64,000 nucleotides of DNA from Natronolimnohabitans sp. A-GB9 (GCF_030848565.1 NZ_JAVDDV010000001.1:248001-312000); one strand, 5' to 3'. Shown: positions 1 to 8,825, numbered from the stretch's first letter. Program-made: numbers and translations. The notes: a model not told the origin generated them from the sequence alone.

Positions 1-80
1 CCGTCGCCGATCGAACGATCGAAACCGACGCGGCCGAGATCGCCAAGCGACGCGAGACGATCGAGCGCGGCCTCGAGTAA
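1..80 (+). CDS. 3' end of an unidentified gene (partial)
   Basis: An open frame runs from base 3 to the TAA at 78-80 and encodes about 25 residues ending ETIERGLE. The residues are polar and charged, as at the C-terminus of a helical haloarchaeal protein. The gene begins outside the window, so its function cannot be given. It reads toward the halX-type gene and ends about 120 bases before it. Confidence 0.55.
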   Translation, partial: VADRTIETDAAEIAKRRETIERGLE

Positions 81-138
81 CCGACCGCGTCGAGTTGCGG
101 TTTCGAGACCGACTCGAGACGCCTCGGATCGAATTCCC

Positions 139-154
139 GGTATATTGATATACC
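139..154. promoter_or_regulatory. Perfect inverted repeat upstream of the response regulator
   Basis: GGTATAT-TG-ATATACC is a perfect palindrome with 7-base arms, 50-65 bases before the regulator ATG. It is AT-rich in a GC-rich context and contains TATA-like sequence, so it could be a core promoter element overlapped by an operator. This role is inferred from position and symmetry only. Confidence 0.4.
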
Positions 155-203
155 CAGAATACGAGTCTTTCGACGAACCGAAACTTCGGGTGCACACCGT
201 TCG

Positions 204-797
204 ATGGCTACTGACACGTCGTCCGTACTGATCGTCGAAGACGAGCCGGAGCTGGCAGACCTGTATGCCTCTTGGCTCGAGGACGCCTACGCCGTCGAGA
301 CGGCCGTCGACGGCGTAGGCGCCCTCGAGACGATCGACGACACCGTCGATGTCGTGCTCCTCGATCGACGGATGCCGGAGCTGTCCGGCGAGACGATTCT
401 CGGGGCGATCCGGGATCGGGGCGTCGACTGTCGAGTCGCGATGGTGACGGCGGTCGAACCCGACTTCGATATCGCCGAGTTAGGGATCGACGACTACCTC
501 GTCAAGCCGATCTCGAAAGCCGAGTTGTCGGAACTCGTCGAGCAGTTGCTGTTGCGCTCGAGTTACGACGAGCAGCTCCGGGAGTTCTTCTCGCTCGCCT
601 CGAAAAAGGCCGTGTTAGACGCCGAAAAGTCCGAAGCCGAACGCAAGTCGAGCGAAGAGTACGCCCGACTACAGGATCGACTGGCGGTGCTTCGGGCCCG
701 GGCCGACGAGACGATGTCGACACTGCTCGAACAGGACGGCTATCGGCGGCTCTGTCAAGACCTCGAGCGCGAACCGGGCGACCGGGGCGAGAAGTAA
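204..797 (+). CDS. HalX-type response regulator
   Basis: A 197-residue cytoplasmic signalling protein. Residues 7-115 form a receiver domain: acidic pair in IVEDEPE, phospho-acceptor Asp in VVLLDRRMPE near residue 54, conserved Thr in VTAVEPD and Lys in YLVKPI. The C-terminal part, from about residue 120 (SYDEQLREFFSLASKKA), is the helical HalX domain found in haloarchaeal regulators. There is no DNA-binding domain, so output is probably by protein contact. The adjacent convergent gene is a PAS/GAF sensor that seems unable to phosphorylate, which leaves the true partner kinase open. The family call is firm; the input signal is unknown. Confidence 0.93.
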   Translation: MATDTSSVLIVEDEPELADLYASWLEDAYAVETAVDGVGALETIDDTVDVVLLDRRMPELSGETILGAIRDRGVDCRVAMVTAVEPDFDIAELGIDDYLVKPISKAELSELVEQLLLRSSYDEQLREFFSLASKKAVLDAEKSEAERKSSEEYARLQDRLAVLRARADETMSTLLEQDGYRRLCQDLEREPGDRGEK

Positions 798-843
798 CAG
801 CACCACGGCCGCCACGCCTACCCACCCTTCCCACGTCTCGTTC

Positions 844-2718
844 TCATCCCGATCGCTCGAGGGTCGTCACGTCCCGTATCTCGAGTCGCGTCCCGCCGTG
901 GTCGCCGTTGTCGACGGACAGCCGCCAGCCGTGGGCTTCGGCGATGGCTCTGACGAGTGCGAGTCCCAGTCCGTCGGTGGTGAGATCGTCCGGATCGGCC
1001 GTTGGATCGAGGACCCGCTCGTGGGCCGCCGGCGGGATCTCGGCGGCGTCGTCGAGCAAGAAAAACCCCCGCGCCCCCTCTCGATCGTCGAGCCCGACGA
1101 GTCCGACCTGAATCGTCACCGTTCCGTCGGCGCGGGCCGCAGCATCGTCGAACGCCGTCTCGAGGAGGTGGACGAACCGGTCGGTGTCGGCCCGCAACGT
1201 CGCGTCCGTCTCGACGACGATACAGTCGCCGTCGAGCCGTGACCGTTCGCGGGCGTCGTCGATCGCGTCGGCGAGGTCGAGACGACTGCGCGGGCCGACC
1301 GTCGAGGCGTTCCGGGCGAACTCCCGAACGTCGTCGACGAGGCGCTCGGCCCGGTCTAACGTCTCGTCGACGGAATCCTCCTCGAGGGGAAACTCCCACT
1401 CGTCGACGGCGGCATCACCATCCCCCTCGAGGGCGTTTGCGACGTCAGAGAGCTGTGCCTTCAGATCGTTCGAGAGGACCTCCGCGACAGCCTCGAGGCG
1501 TTCAGTCTGGCGCTCGAGTTCGGCGGTCCGGTCCCGAAGGACTTGCTCGCGGTCGGCCCGATCCAGCGCCGCGCGGGTGTTCTCGACGAGCATCGAGACG
1601 AGTTCGACGTCGGTCTCGTCGAACTGATGGGGCTCGAGCGAGCCGGTCATAAGGATCCCGTGGGTGCCGATCGGCGCGATGATCTCCGAACGAATCGGCG
1701 TCGCCTGGTTGTAGATCCCATCGACGGTCTGCAAATCGTCGAACCGCTCGATCTCGCCGGATTCGAAGACGTCCCAGACCAGTCCCTCGCCGGGGTTGAA
1801 TCGGGGGAGACCACCGAACTCGTCGTAGGCGCCAGCGGTTCCGGCGACGGGCTCGAGATACCCTCGTTCGTCATCGAGCAGCCAGACGCCGCTGATCGGA
1901 AGCTCGAGCAGGTCACCGCCGGCGTGGACCGCGATCGCACAGATCTCCTCCGGATCGTCCGACTCGAGGAGCCAGCGCGTGATCTCGTGTAACGACGTAA
2001 CGACGCGTTCGTACTCGTGGCGGTCGGTTACATCCCGGATCACGCCGGCGACGGTCGCGACGTCGTCTTCGATCGGGACGAAGCGGAACTCGCCGATTCG
2101 GTCGGTCCCGTCGGCGTCGGTAAAGGACGCCTCGAGCGTGCGTTCGGCCGCCGAGCCGACGTCGACGTCGGTGATCGCCCGCCCGATCTCAACGGCGTCT
2201 GCGTCAGCGATACCGGCCCGTTCGATGAGCGCCTCGACGTGTTCGCCGGCGAGTGCCGTCCGGTCGACCCCGAGTGCCGTTTCGGCCGCGTCGTTGAGCG
2301 AGACGATCTCACGATTTCGGTCGAGGGTGACGACCGCGTCGTAGATCGCCTCGACGACGGCCGCATGCTGGGCGAGCGTCGTCTCCTGGGCCTTCTTCTC
2401 GGTGACGTCGCGCATGTACACCGAGAGCCCGTCCTCCGATGGGTAGGCCCGCGCCTCGAACCAGGTCTCGAGATGAGCGTGATAGATCTCGAAGGAGACG
2501 GGGACCTGTTCGTCCATCGCCCGATGGAACCCGTCGGGGAACTGAGTCTCGACTGTCTGTGGGAATTCGTCCCACATAACGCGGCCGATCAGCTCCTCGC
2601 GGGAGCGTTTCAACAGCGTCTCGGCGCGCTCGTTGAGGTAGGTAAACCGAAAGTCCGTATCGAGCGCGAAGAACGCGTCGGTGACCCGGTCGACGATCGG
2701 GACCGATCGCAGCGTCAC
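844..2718 (-). CDS. PAS-PAS-GAF sensor with degenerate histidine kinase core
   Basis: A 624-residue soluble sensor. PAS domains lie at about 8-105 and 115-235 (SVYMRDVTEKK, VAGVIRDVTDRHE), a GAF domain at about 240-390, and a kinase-like region from 400 to the end. The H-box reads EVLSNDLKAQL: the phospho-accepting His is Asn at residue 417 (AAC, one base from the His codon CAC). The N-box (LLETAFDDAAARA) and G1 box (LLDDAAEIPP) lack the expected Asn and Gly residues, while the G2 box DGLGLALV survives. It is therefore probably a pseudokinase that acts through its sensor domains. It ends about 45 bases from the convergent HalX regulator. Start chosen at MTLRSVPIVDRV. Confidence 0.9.
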   Translation of the reverse strand: MTLRSVPIVDRVTDAFFALDTDFRFTYLNERAETLLKRSREELIGRVMWDEFPQTVETQFPDGFHRAMDEQVPVSFEIYHAHLETWFEARAYPSEDGLSVYMRDVTEKKAQETTLAQHAAVVEAIYDAVVTLDRNREIVSLNDAAETALGVDRTALAGEHVEALIERAGIADADAVEIGRAITDVDVGSAAERTLEASFTDADGTDRIGEFRFVPIEDDVATVAGVIRDVTDRHEYERVVTSLHEITRWLLESDDPEEICAIAVHAGGDLLELPISGVWLLDDERGYLEPVAGTAGAYDEFGGLPRFNPGEGLVWDVFESGEIERFDDLQTVDGIYNQATPIRSEIIAPIGTHGILMTGSLEPHQFDETDVELVSMLVENTRAALDRADREQVLRDRTAELERQTERLEAVAEVLSNDLKAQLSDVANALEGDGDAAVDEWEFPLEEDSVDETLDRAERLVDDVREFARNASTVGPRSRLDLADAIDDARERSRLDGDCIVVETDATLRADTDRFVHLLETAFDDAAARADGTVTIQVGLVGLDDREGARGFFLLDDAAEIPPAAHERVLDPTADPDDLTTDGLGLALVRAIAEAHGWRLSVDNGDHGGTRLEIRDVTTLERSG

Positions 2719-2950
2719 GGCTCGTCGCCTCCGTCACCGTCCCGTGGCGATACCCTCGTCGTCGCCGCCTCGAGCCACTCGGCTCGTCCCGTCGCTTCGA
2801 TCATCGACAGCCAGTTAGTGCCCCTTTTGTGGAGAGAGTATTTCAGTGGCGTGACTGCGTGTTCGGCTGCGACAGCGGGACCTGCGTCCGGATCCTGCGC
2901 TCGAGTCGCGCTCGACGGTACCGACGAGAACGTCACCGAAGCCGTCGGTG

Positions 2951-2960
2951 ACTTTATCCC
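2951..2960 (+). promoter_or_regulatory. TATA-like box of the amidase gene
   Basis: ACTTTATCCC is centred about 28 bases before the ATG at 2983. That is the spacing of a leaderless haloarchaeal transcript, and it supports this start over longer in-frame extensions. Confidence 0.5.
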
Positions 2961-2982
2961 GTCAGGACTGGTCACGAATCCT

Positions 2983-4434
2983 ATGGGAATGGATGTCACT
3001 GCCTCGGCACGGGAGCGTGTAGCGGCGATCCAAAACGGCGCTGCGTCCTCGGCGAGCGCCGTCGGTGCCGCCCTCGAGCGGATCGACGCCATCGAAGATC
3101 TGAACGCCTTCGTGACGGTTCTCGAAGACGCCGCACGCGATCGCGCTCGCGACGCCGACGCCGCGGCCGACGACGGCGAGGATCGCGGGCCGCTTCACGG
3201 CGTGCCGGTCGCGGTCAAGGACCTCCGGGATCGCAAGGTCGGCGTCCGGAACACGCTCGGACTCGCGGCGCTGTCGGACAACGTCGCCGAGACCAATTCG
3301 ATCGCGGTCGAGCGTCTCGAGGCGGCCGGCGCGGTAATCGTCGGGACGACGAACACGCCCGCACTCGCCCACACGATCAAGACGGACAACCGACTCGTCG
3401 GCGCGACGGCCACGCCGTTCGACCACGAACGGTCGGCCGGCGGCTCGTCCGGCGGCTCCGCGGCGGCGGTCGCTGCAGGTTGTGTCCCCATCGCAACGGG
3501 ATCGGACATCGGCGGCTCGCTCCGAGTGCCGGCCGCCTGTTGTAACGTCGTCGGGCTCAAACCCTCCCACGGACGCGTCCCGTCGAACTCCCGGCTCGAC
3601 GCGTTCGACACCCACTCGCCGTTTATGGTCGGCGGGCCGATCGCACGTACCGTCGAGGACACCGCACTCGCCCTCGAGGTGCTTTCCGGGCCGGATCACC
3701 GCGACCCGTTTAGCGTGCCAGCAGGCGACGACGACTTCCTCAAGGCGATAGATCGGCCGGCAACCGAGCTGTCGATCGCGTACAGCCCCGACCTCGACCT
3801 TCAGCCCGTCGACCCGGTCGTCCGTGAGACCGTCGGCGACGCCGTCGCCGACCTCGAGGCGACGGGCGTGACGGTCCGGGACGCCGACGTCTCACTGCCC
3901 GATTCCGGGACGCTCCGGCAGGCCTACTACGCACAGGTCGGCGCCTACTTCGCCTCGGTTGCAGAACGCGTCGAGGACCGCTACGGGATCGACTTCGAGA
4001 CGGCCGACGTCGAGGAGACGCTTCGCTCGACGATCGCGCTGGGTCGAACCCTCGACTCGCTCGAGGAGCGACGGGCCAACGGACCGCGAACCGAGGCGTA
4101 TCACGCGATCGAAGCGGCGATGGGCGACGCCGACGCACTCGTTACGCCGACGCTTACCGTCCCACCGTACGGCAAACACCTCAGCGATCGGTATCCGACG
4201 GAGATCGACGGTCACGACGTCGACGGGATCCCGACCGACGCGATGCTCACCTGGGTGTTCAACCTGACCGGCCACCCGGTCGCGTCGGTGCCGGCCGGGC
4301 TCACCGACGACGGGCTCCCGGTCGGCCTCCAGGTCGTCGGTCGCCGGTACGCCGAATCGGACGTCCTGGCCGTCGCTGCGGCACTCGAGCGCGCACGGCC
4401 CTGGAGCCGACACTACCGCGACATCGACGGCTGA
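2983..4434 (+). CDS. Amidase signature family protein
   Basis: A 483-residue cytoplasmic amidase that hydrolyses an amide bond through a Ser-cisSer-Lys triad. The Lys is in VAVKDLRD (about residue 79), the cis-Ser in the Gly/Ser-rich GGSSGGSAAAVAAG (about 155) and the nucleophile Ser in GSDIGGSLR (about 179). Length is normal for the family. It could be a general amidase or a GatA relative, but no gatB or gatC lies nearby, so a stand-alone amidase is preferred; the substrate is not predictable. The frame stays open far upstream, but the composition there is antisense to the sensor gene. The start is set by the MGMDVTAS methionine with its TATA-like box. It overlaps the 3' end of the convergent acetyltransferase by 22 bases. 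Confidence 0.92.
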   Translation: MGMDVTASARERVAAIQNGAASSASAVGAALERIDAIEDLNAFVTVLEDAARDRARDADAAADDGEDRGPLHGVPVAVKDLRDRKVGVRNTLGLAALSDNVAETNSIAVERLEAAGAVIVGTTNTPALAHTIKTDNRLVGATATPFDHERSAGGSSGGSAAAVAAGCVPIATGSDIGGSLRVPAACCNVVGLKPSHGRVPSNSRLDAFDTHSPFMVGGPIARTVEDTALALEVLSGPDHRDPFSVPAGDDDFLKAIDRPATELSIAYSPDLDLQPVDPVVRETVGDAVADLEATGVTVRDADVSLPDSGTLRQAYYAQVGAYFASVAERVEDRYGIDFETADVEETLRSTIALGRTLDSLEERRANGPRTEAYHAIEAAMGDADALVTPTLTVPPYGKHLSDRYPTEIDGHDVDGIPTDAMLTWVFNLTGHPVASVPAGLTDDGLPVGLQVVGRRYAESDVLAVAAALERARPWSRHYRDIDG

Positions 4435-5660
4435 ACTCGAGCGGCGATCGGCGGACCGTCAGAAGAACTCACCGAGGTAGACGTCGGTCTTCGGGAACAG
4501 CGTCGCGAGCGTCTCGACGACGTCCGATCCGGCCGCCTCGAGTGACCCAGTTCGCTCGAGGGCGGCCGCCGAGCGAGCGCGGCGATATCCATCGACGCGT
4601 CGGCCTCGTCCGGAGCGGTGGCGGTCGATCGCTCGCAATCGCCACGCCCCGCCGAGACGGTAAGCTGGAACGAGCCGTCGTTCCAGTCGGCCAGCGGATC
4701 CTCGACGGCGATCGTCAGCGACGCTTCACAGTCCGGATACGACAGCGCCGAGAGCGTTTCGGCGACGTCGACGAGCCGGACCATCGGCCCGTTCGAGACT
4801 GTGGTGTCGATCTCGTCGGGATCGCGTGTGATTTCTCGCAGCGGGAGGGAGTCAGGAACCCGGAGCCTCACTCGCTGTACCTGTGATTCGTGGCGATAGC
4901 AGAACGCGAACAGCGCCAGAAGTGTATCGTAATCGACGCAGACGAGTTCGGAGACGGCCATCGTCCGGGCGCTCTCTTCGTCGTCGATCGTGTAGACGAG
5001 ATACCCACTCACGTCGCCGTCGCGTTCGTAGGCGTAGACGAACGGGTCGCGATCATGACCGCCGAACACCCGGTGGTGCCACCACGCGGCGTCGCGTTCG
5101 AGCGCAAGTCCATACCGCCGGCGGTGGCTCTCGTAGGCCGCCTCGAGGCGCTCGTAGTCGTCGGCCTCGAGACGCCGGAAGCGTCCGGTATCGTCCTGTT
5201 CTGTGGCCGCAAACGCCAGGGTCGCGGGCTCGCACTCGTGGGTGACGATCCGGTTTGCGGTGTCCCAACCGTACTGACGATAGAAGCGGTAGCGAAACGG
5301 CCACAGCACCGAGAACCGGACGTCGCGGTCGCGGTACTCGGCGAGCGAGCGGGCGAGTAACTCGCGGACGTATCCTCGACGGCGGTACTCGGGCGGCGTC
5401 GCGACCGACGCCAGGCCGGCCGTCCGGTGGGTATCGCCGCGGACGCGCGACTCGAGCCAGTAGTGGCGACAGATCGAGCGCGGTTCGGCGTCGTCGGTCG
5501 CGTCGCTCGGATAGACGGCGCGACGGGCTCCCAGCATGTCCCGCGGTGTCTCGTGTTCGTCGGGGTCGTACGTCGGTACGCCTTCCTCGGGCCGGAACGC
5601 GTAGCTGCGGTACTCGTGGAAGACGCCCCGTTCGTCTGGAAGGGGGCGATAGTCGACCAT
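4413..5660 (-). CDS. Eis-like GNAT acetyltransferase, frameshifted near the C-terminus
   Basis: A 415-residue frame starting MVDYRPLPDERG. Residues 1-150 are a GNAT domain (acetyl-CoA loop ATPPEYRRRGYVREL), followed by a second GNAT-like region and the start of the SCP2-like C-terminal domain, as in Eis-type acetyltransferases. After SMDIAALA (about base 4585) the frame becomes Arg/Ser-rich and unlike the family. A different minus frame of the same DNA encodes a typical Eis ending, from LERTGSLEAAG to TDVYLGEFF, with its stop at 4459-4461. Several residues expected between the two parts seem to be missing. A small deletion that is not a multiple of three, or a sequencing error, is likely. If real, the protein has an aberrant tail and may be inactive. 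Confidence 0.8.
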   Translation of the reverse strand: MVDYRPLPDERGVFHEYRSYAFRPEEGVPTYDPDEHETPRDMLGARRAVYPSDATDDAEPRSICRHYWLESRVRGDTHRTAGLASVATPPEYRRRGYVRELLARSLAEYRDRDVRFSVLWPFRYRFYRQYGWDTANRIVTHECEPATLAFAATEQDDTGRFRRLEADDYERLEAAYESHRRRYGLALERDAAWWHHRVFGGHDRDPFVYAYERDGDVSGYLVYTIDDEESARTMAVSELVCVDYDTLLALFAFCYRHESQVQRVRLRVPDSLPLREITRDPDEIDTTVSNGPMVRLVDVAETLSALSYPDCEASLTIAVEDPLADWNDGSFQLTVSAGRGDCERSTATAPDEADASMDIAALARRPPSSELGHSRRPDRTSSRRSRRCSRRPTSTSVSSSDGPPIAARVQPSMSR

Positions 5661-5696
5661 ACGGACGAGAGCGACAGCGATCGAGAAAACAGTTCG

Positions 5697-5712
5697 TGCT
5701 GTCCGACAGTAT
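5697..5712. repeat. Single terminus of the intergenic repeat family
   Basis: TGCTGTCCGACAGTAT matches the terminal sequence of the 109-base element found at 38041-38149. It lies three bases from the stop codon of the thioesterase gene. No partner terminus is seen, so this is a remnant or a minimal copy. Confidence 0.55.
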
Positions 5713-5714
5713 GA

Positions 5715-6116
5715 TCAAGGCGTGAAAATCGAGAACGAGCCGGTCGCTCGAGCGACCGACTCGTCATCTTGACGGAGGTCGGACTCGAGGTAGGCGATCG
5801 ATTTCCCTCTCGACTCGAGGATCGTCTCACAGGTCACGTCACCGTCGTGGACCGGCTGCAAGTAGTTGATCTTGAGTTCGATCGTCGCACACACCTCGTC
5901 CTCGCCGAGTTCGGGACTGAGCGCGGCTCCCATCCCCGTGTCGGCCATCGTGTAGAGGACGGCGCCGTGGAGCATGCCGTGTGGGTTCTTCAGATCGTCG
6001 GTCACCGTCAGCGTCCCGCGGCTATAGCCCGGTTCGACCTCAGTGATCGTCAGTCCGACGCGTTCGGAAAAGACCTGGGGGAACTCGGTCGTCATACCCG
6101 TCCCCAACTCTGTCAC
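5715..6116 (-). CDS. PaaI-type hotdog thioesterase
   Basis: A 133-residue hotdog-fold protein that probably hydrolyses an acyl-CoA thioester. The family motif is clear: NPHGMLHGAVLYTMADTG (catalytic region, about residues 43-62), followed by the sheet segments VCATIELKINYLQPV and SFSIF at the end. The length is normal. A second possible start is Met8 (MTTEFPQVF). The acetyltransferase gene follows on the same strand after 54 bases that contain a repeat terminus. The substrate is unknown. Confidence 0.88.
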   Translation of the reverse strand: MTELGTGMTTEFPQVFSERVGLTITEVEPGYSRGTLTVTDDLKNPHGMLHGAVLYTMADTGMGAALSPELGEDEVCATIELKINYLQPVHDGDVTCETILESRGKSIAYLESDLRQDDESVARATGSFSIFTP

Positions 6117-6194
6117 GCATATTGAAACCTCCCTCGAGCGCGGTCGAGGGAGCCCACGTCCGAATCGGGTTCCGACCGGTATCGGCCGGCGTCG

Positions 6195-7355
6195 TTACGT
6201 GTGCTCCTCGACGAACGCCTCGATCCGTGCGAGTGCTTCCCGGAGGTCCTCGAGACCCGTCGCATAGGAGATCCGCAGGTGGCCGTTACCGCCGGCGCCG
6301 AAGACGTCGCCGGGGACGACCGCGACACCCTGTTCGCGCAGCACTTCCTCGGCGAACTCTTCGGCGGTAAAGCCCTCGGGTACCTCGGGGAAACAGTAGA
6401 ACGCACCCTTGGCCTCGAAGACGTCCATCCCGATCTCTCTGAACCGCGAGAGGACGAACCGGCGGCGCCGGTCGTACTGACTCACCATCTCCCGGACGTC
6501 GCCGTCACAGGAGTCGAGCGCCTCGAGGGCGGCGTGTTGGGCCGTCGTCGGCGCCGAGAGCATCGTGTACTGGTGGATCTTGTTCATCGCGGCGATGGCG
6601 TCTGCGGGACCGAGCGCGTACCCCAGTCGCAGGCCGGTCATCGCGTGAGCCTTCGAGAAGCCGTTGAAGACGATGGTACGTTCGCGCATTCCCGGCAGCG
6701 TCGCGATCGAGACGTGTTCGTTCCCATCGTAGGTGAGTTCGGCGTAGATCTCGTCCGAGAGGACCGTCAGGTCGTGTTCGCGGACGAACTCCGCGACCGG
6801 CTCGAGATCCGCTTCCGTCATGATCGCCCCCGTGGGGTTGTTCGGGTAACAGAGCACGAGGGTGTCGGCCTCGTCGGCGCCGGCCGCCTCGAGGGCCTCG
6901 ACGGTGAGTCGGAAGTCGTCTTCCTCCGTCGTCGGGACGGGCAACACGTCGCCGCCGGCGAAGACGACGCCCGGTTCGTAGGAGATGTACGACGGCTGTG
7001 CGATGGCAACCGTATCGCCAGGATCGACGAACGCGCGGAAGGCCAGATCGACTGCTTCGCTGGCCCCGGCGGTGACGATGATCTCCTCGTCGGGGTCGTA
7101 GCCCAGTTCGAATCGGTCGGCGACGTAGTCCGAGATGGCCTCCCGGAGTTCGCGTTTGCCCCGGTTTGCCGTATACGACGTCTTGCCCTGCTCTAGAGAG
7201 GTGATCGCGGCGTCGCGAGCCGCCCACGGCGTCGCGAAGTCGGGTTCGCCGACGCCAAGCGAGATGACGTCGTCACGCTCCTCGGCGATTTCGAAGAACC
7301 GTCGAATGCCCGACGGTGGCACGGTTTGGACGCGATCGGAGAGTTCGAATCTCAT
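6195..7355 (-). CDS. PLP-dependent aminotransferase, class I/II
   Basis: A 386-residue cytoplasmic aminotransferase. The PLP lysine lies in FNGFSKAHAMTG (about residue 235), with the cofactor-binding YPNNPTGA and the late RISYATGLEDL containing the substrate-carboxylate Arg. It is probably an aspartate/aromatic-type enzyme of amino-acid synthesis, but sequence alone does not fix the substrate. It lies two bases after the Lrp/AsnC regulator gene on the same strand, so the two are co-transcribed and the regulator probably responds to a related amino acid. Confidence 0.92.
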   Translation of the reverse strand: MRFELSDRVQTVPPSGIRRFFEIAEERDDVISLGVGEPDFATPWAARDAAITSLEQGKTSYTANRGKRELREAISDYVADRFELGYDPDEEIIVTAGASEAVDLAFRAFVDPGDTVAIAQPSYISYEPGVVFAGGDVLPVPTTEEDDFRLTVEALEAAGADEADTLVLCYPNNPTGAIMTEADLEPVAEFVREHDLTVLSDEIYAELTYDGNEHVSIATLPGMRERTIVFNGFSKAHAMTGLRLGYALGPADAIAAMNKIHQYTMLSAPTTAQHAALEALDSCDGDVREMVSQYDRRRRFVLSRFREIGMDVFEAKGAFYCFPEVPEGFTAEEFAEEVLREQGVAVVPGDVFGAGGNGHLRISYATGLEDLREALARIEAFVEEHT

Positions 7356-7357
7356 GA

Positions 7358-7843
7358 TTACGGTGAGAACGAGAGCCGTTCGTCGTCTTCGCCGTCACCG
7401 AGTTCGATCCCGTTTTCCTTGTAGGAGGTCATCACGTAGTGAGTGACCGTCTGGGTGATCTCGGGAACGGGCGCGACCTTCTCGCTGATAAACTGCGAGA
7501 CCTCGCGGATGGAGTCGCCCTCGACTTCCATGTGGAAGTCGTAGTCGCCACTGACCAGCCGCAACGCCGTGACCTGTGGGAACCGGGCGAGGCGCTCGGC
7601 GATATCGTCGTAGCCCGTCTCCCGATCGAGGCGGACGTTCAACTCGACCTCGGCGCGGACGCGTTCCTGTTCCAGTTTATCCCAGTCGACGACCGCCTGG
7701 TACCCCCGGACCACGCCTGCTGCCTCGAGTTCCTCGATTACTGCCTCGACCTCGGTTTCCTCGAGGTCGGTCATTCGCGCGATATCGGCCGTCGAATACC
7801 GCGCGTTCTCACGAAGCAACTCGAGCACCTCGCGTTCGCTCAT
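7358..7843 (-). CDS. Lrp/AsnC family transcriptional regulator
   Basis: A 161-residue regulator. The N-terminal winged helix is at residues 1-60 (LLRENARYSTADIARMTDL, recognition helix TEVEAVIEELEAAGVVRGY), followed by a RAM/AsnC ligand domain (VTALRLVSGDYDFHMEVEG). The gene has a TATA-like CTTTAC about 28 bases before the ATG, indicating leaderless expression, and is first in an operon with the aminotransferase. Autoregulation and amino-acid sensing are known for the family and inferred here. Confidence 0.93.
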   Translation of the reverse strand: MSEREVLELLRENARYSTADIARMTDLEETEVEAVIEELEAAGVVRGYQAVVDWDKLEQERVRAEVELNVRLDRETGYDDIAERLARFPQVTALRLVSGDYDFHMEVEGDSIREVSQFISEKVAPVPEITQTVTHYVMTSYKENGIELGDGEDDERLSFSP

Positions 7844-7920
7844 ACAAACGGAAAGCGCGACCGTGAGTAAAGTTCTAACGTTGTTCGTCCGTCATACGAT
7901 CACGTACCACCGCGATCACG

Positions 7921-8034
7921 TCAATGGAGCGACGACTCACACCGCGGACAGATCCGCGACTGCATCGGGACCTGAGACCGGCAGTCGGGGCACGTGATAT
8001 CCTCCTCGAGCTGGAAGCGGTGTGCTCGGTTCAT
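7921..8034 (-). CDS. 37-residue two-CPxC zinc-ribbon protein
   Basis: A short open frame, MNRAHRFQLEED then ITCPDCRSQ, ending ICPRCESSLH. Two CPxC knuckles (Cys15/18 and Cys29/32) with 10 residues between them form a complete zinc-binding site. Small proteins of this kind are widespread in haloarchaea and usually lack a known function. The gene stands alone between the Lrp operon and an acidic hypothetical protein. Codon use matches its neighbours, and the spacing of the motifs makes chance unlikely. Confidence 0.75.
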   Translation of the reverse strand: MNRAHRFQLEEDITCPDCRSQVPMQSRICPRCESSLH

Positions 8035-8171
8035 CACAGTCGGTGCTACCACTCCCGACTACCTAAGCTCTCTCGAGGATGCGCCTGACTGTTCGCACGC
8101 AGTGTCGTTTCGGTCCACGGACCGGTGTTCGAGCGAACGGACGGTCCTCCAGTACCGTGTATGACCCCCGG

Positions 8172-8825
8172 TCAGCGATAGTTCTTGAACAGCAGCGCCC
8201 GAACGTCGTCTTTGGTCTGGACCTCCTCGGTCGTTCCGTCGGGGAGGTCGACGCTGTACCGGTAGTCAGAACTCGAAGACTCCTCCCATTTGTCGTCGTG
8301 AGTCTCGAGCAGGCTCATCATCTCGTTTAGCATGTCGTCGTCGTCGGCCGCGCCGTCGCCGTCGCTCTCGTCTCCGTCGGCGCCGTCCACGTCGTTTTCG
8401 TCGTCCTCGATTCCGTCTCCATCGATCGGTTCGTCGGTCACGTCAGGCGTGTCGGCCTCGCTCGCGGGGCCGACGTCGGGGCCCGTTTCACTACCGACGG
8501 TGAGGCCGTCCTCGCTGGCGTCGAGAGCCGACCGATCGTCTTCGTCGTTCTCGTCTTCGACGTAGGAGACTTCCTCGAGGTCAGCCGGCGACGAGTCGCC
8601 GTCGATCGCAGCGTCGACGGAGGTCGCGACGTCGTCGGTCGCCGAGGCGTCGGCCACGTCGAGCTCAACGTCGACCTCGGGATTGCCCTCGAGATTGTCG
8701 ATCAGAAACTGGATCGCGTCCTGCTCGCGGACGAAACCGTACTTGCCGACGACCCGTTCGGAGATCTCCGCGCGGAGTTGCTGGATGGCCGCGTACTGTT
8801 CGTCGGTGACCTCGAGCGTTTGCAT
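8172..8825 (-). CDS. Conserved haloarchaeal acidic protein, function unknown
   Basis: A 217-residue protein with a folded N-terminus of about 50 residues (LEVTDEQYAAIQQLRAEIS, AIQFLIDNLEG), a long Asp/Glu/Ser-rich linker (about 55-165), and a short C-terminal segment (SDYRYSVDLPDGTTEEVQT). The N-terminus resembles ribbon-helix-helix-like haloarchaeal proteins, but I would not call it DNA-binding. The start is the Met of MQTLEVTDEQ, which has an ATATTTG box about 28 bases upstream; the longer start adds an unlikely Arg/Pro-rich tail. Confidence 0.75.
   Translation of the reverse strand: MQTLEVTDEQYAAIQQLRAEISERVVGKYGFVREQDAIQFLIDNLEGNPEVDVELDVADASATDDVATSVDAAIDGDSSPADLEEVSYVEDENDEDDRSALDASEDGLTVGSETGPDVGPASEADTPDVTDEPIDGDGIEDDENDVDGADGDESDGDGAADDDDMLNEMMSLLETHDDKWEESSSSDYRYSVDLPDGTTEEVQTKDDVRALLFKNYR

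Noticed and set aside
2017-2982. Open frame extending the amidase upstream by more than 300 codons
   Set aside because: It is the antisense shadow of the PAS/GAF sensor gene. The amidase family begins near 2983, where a TATA-like box also lies.
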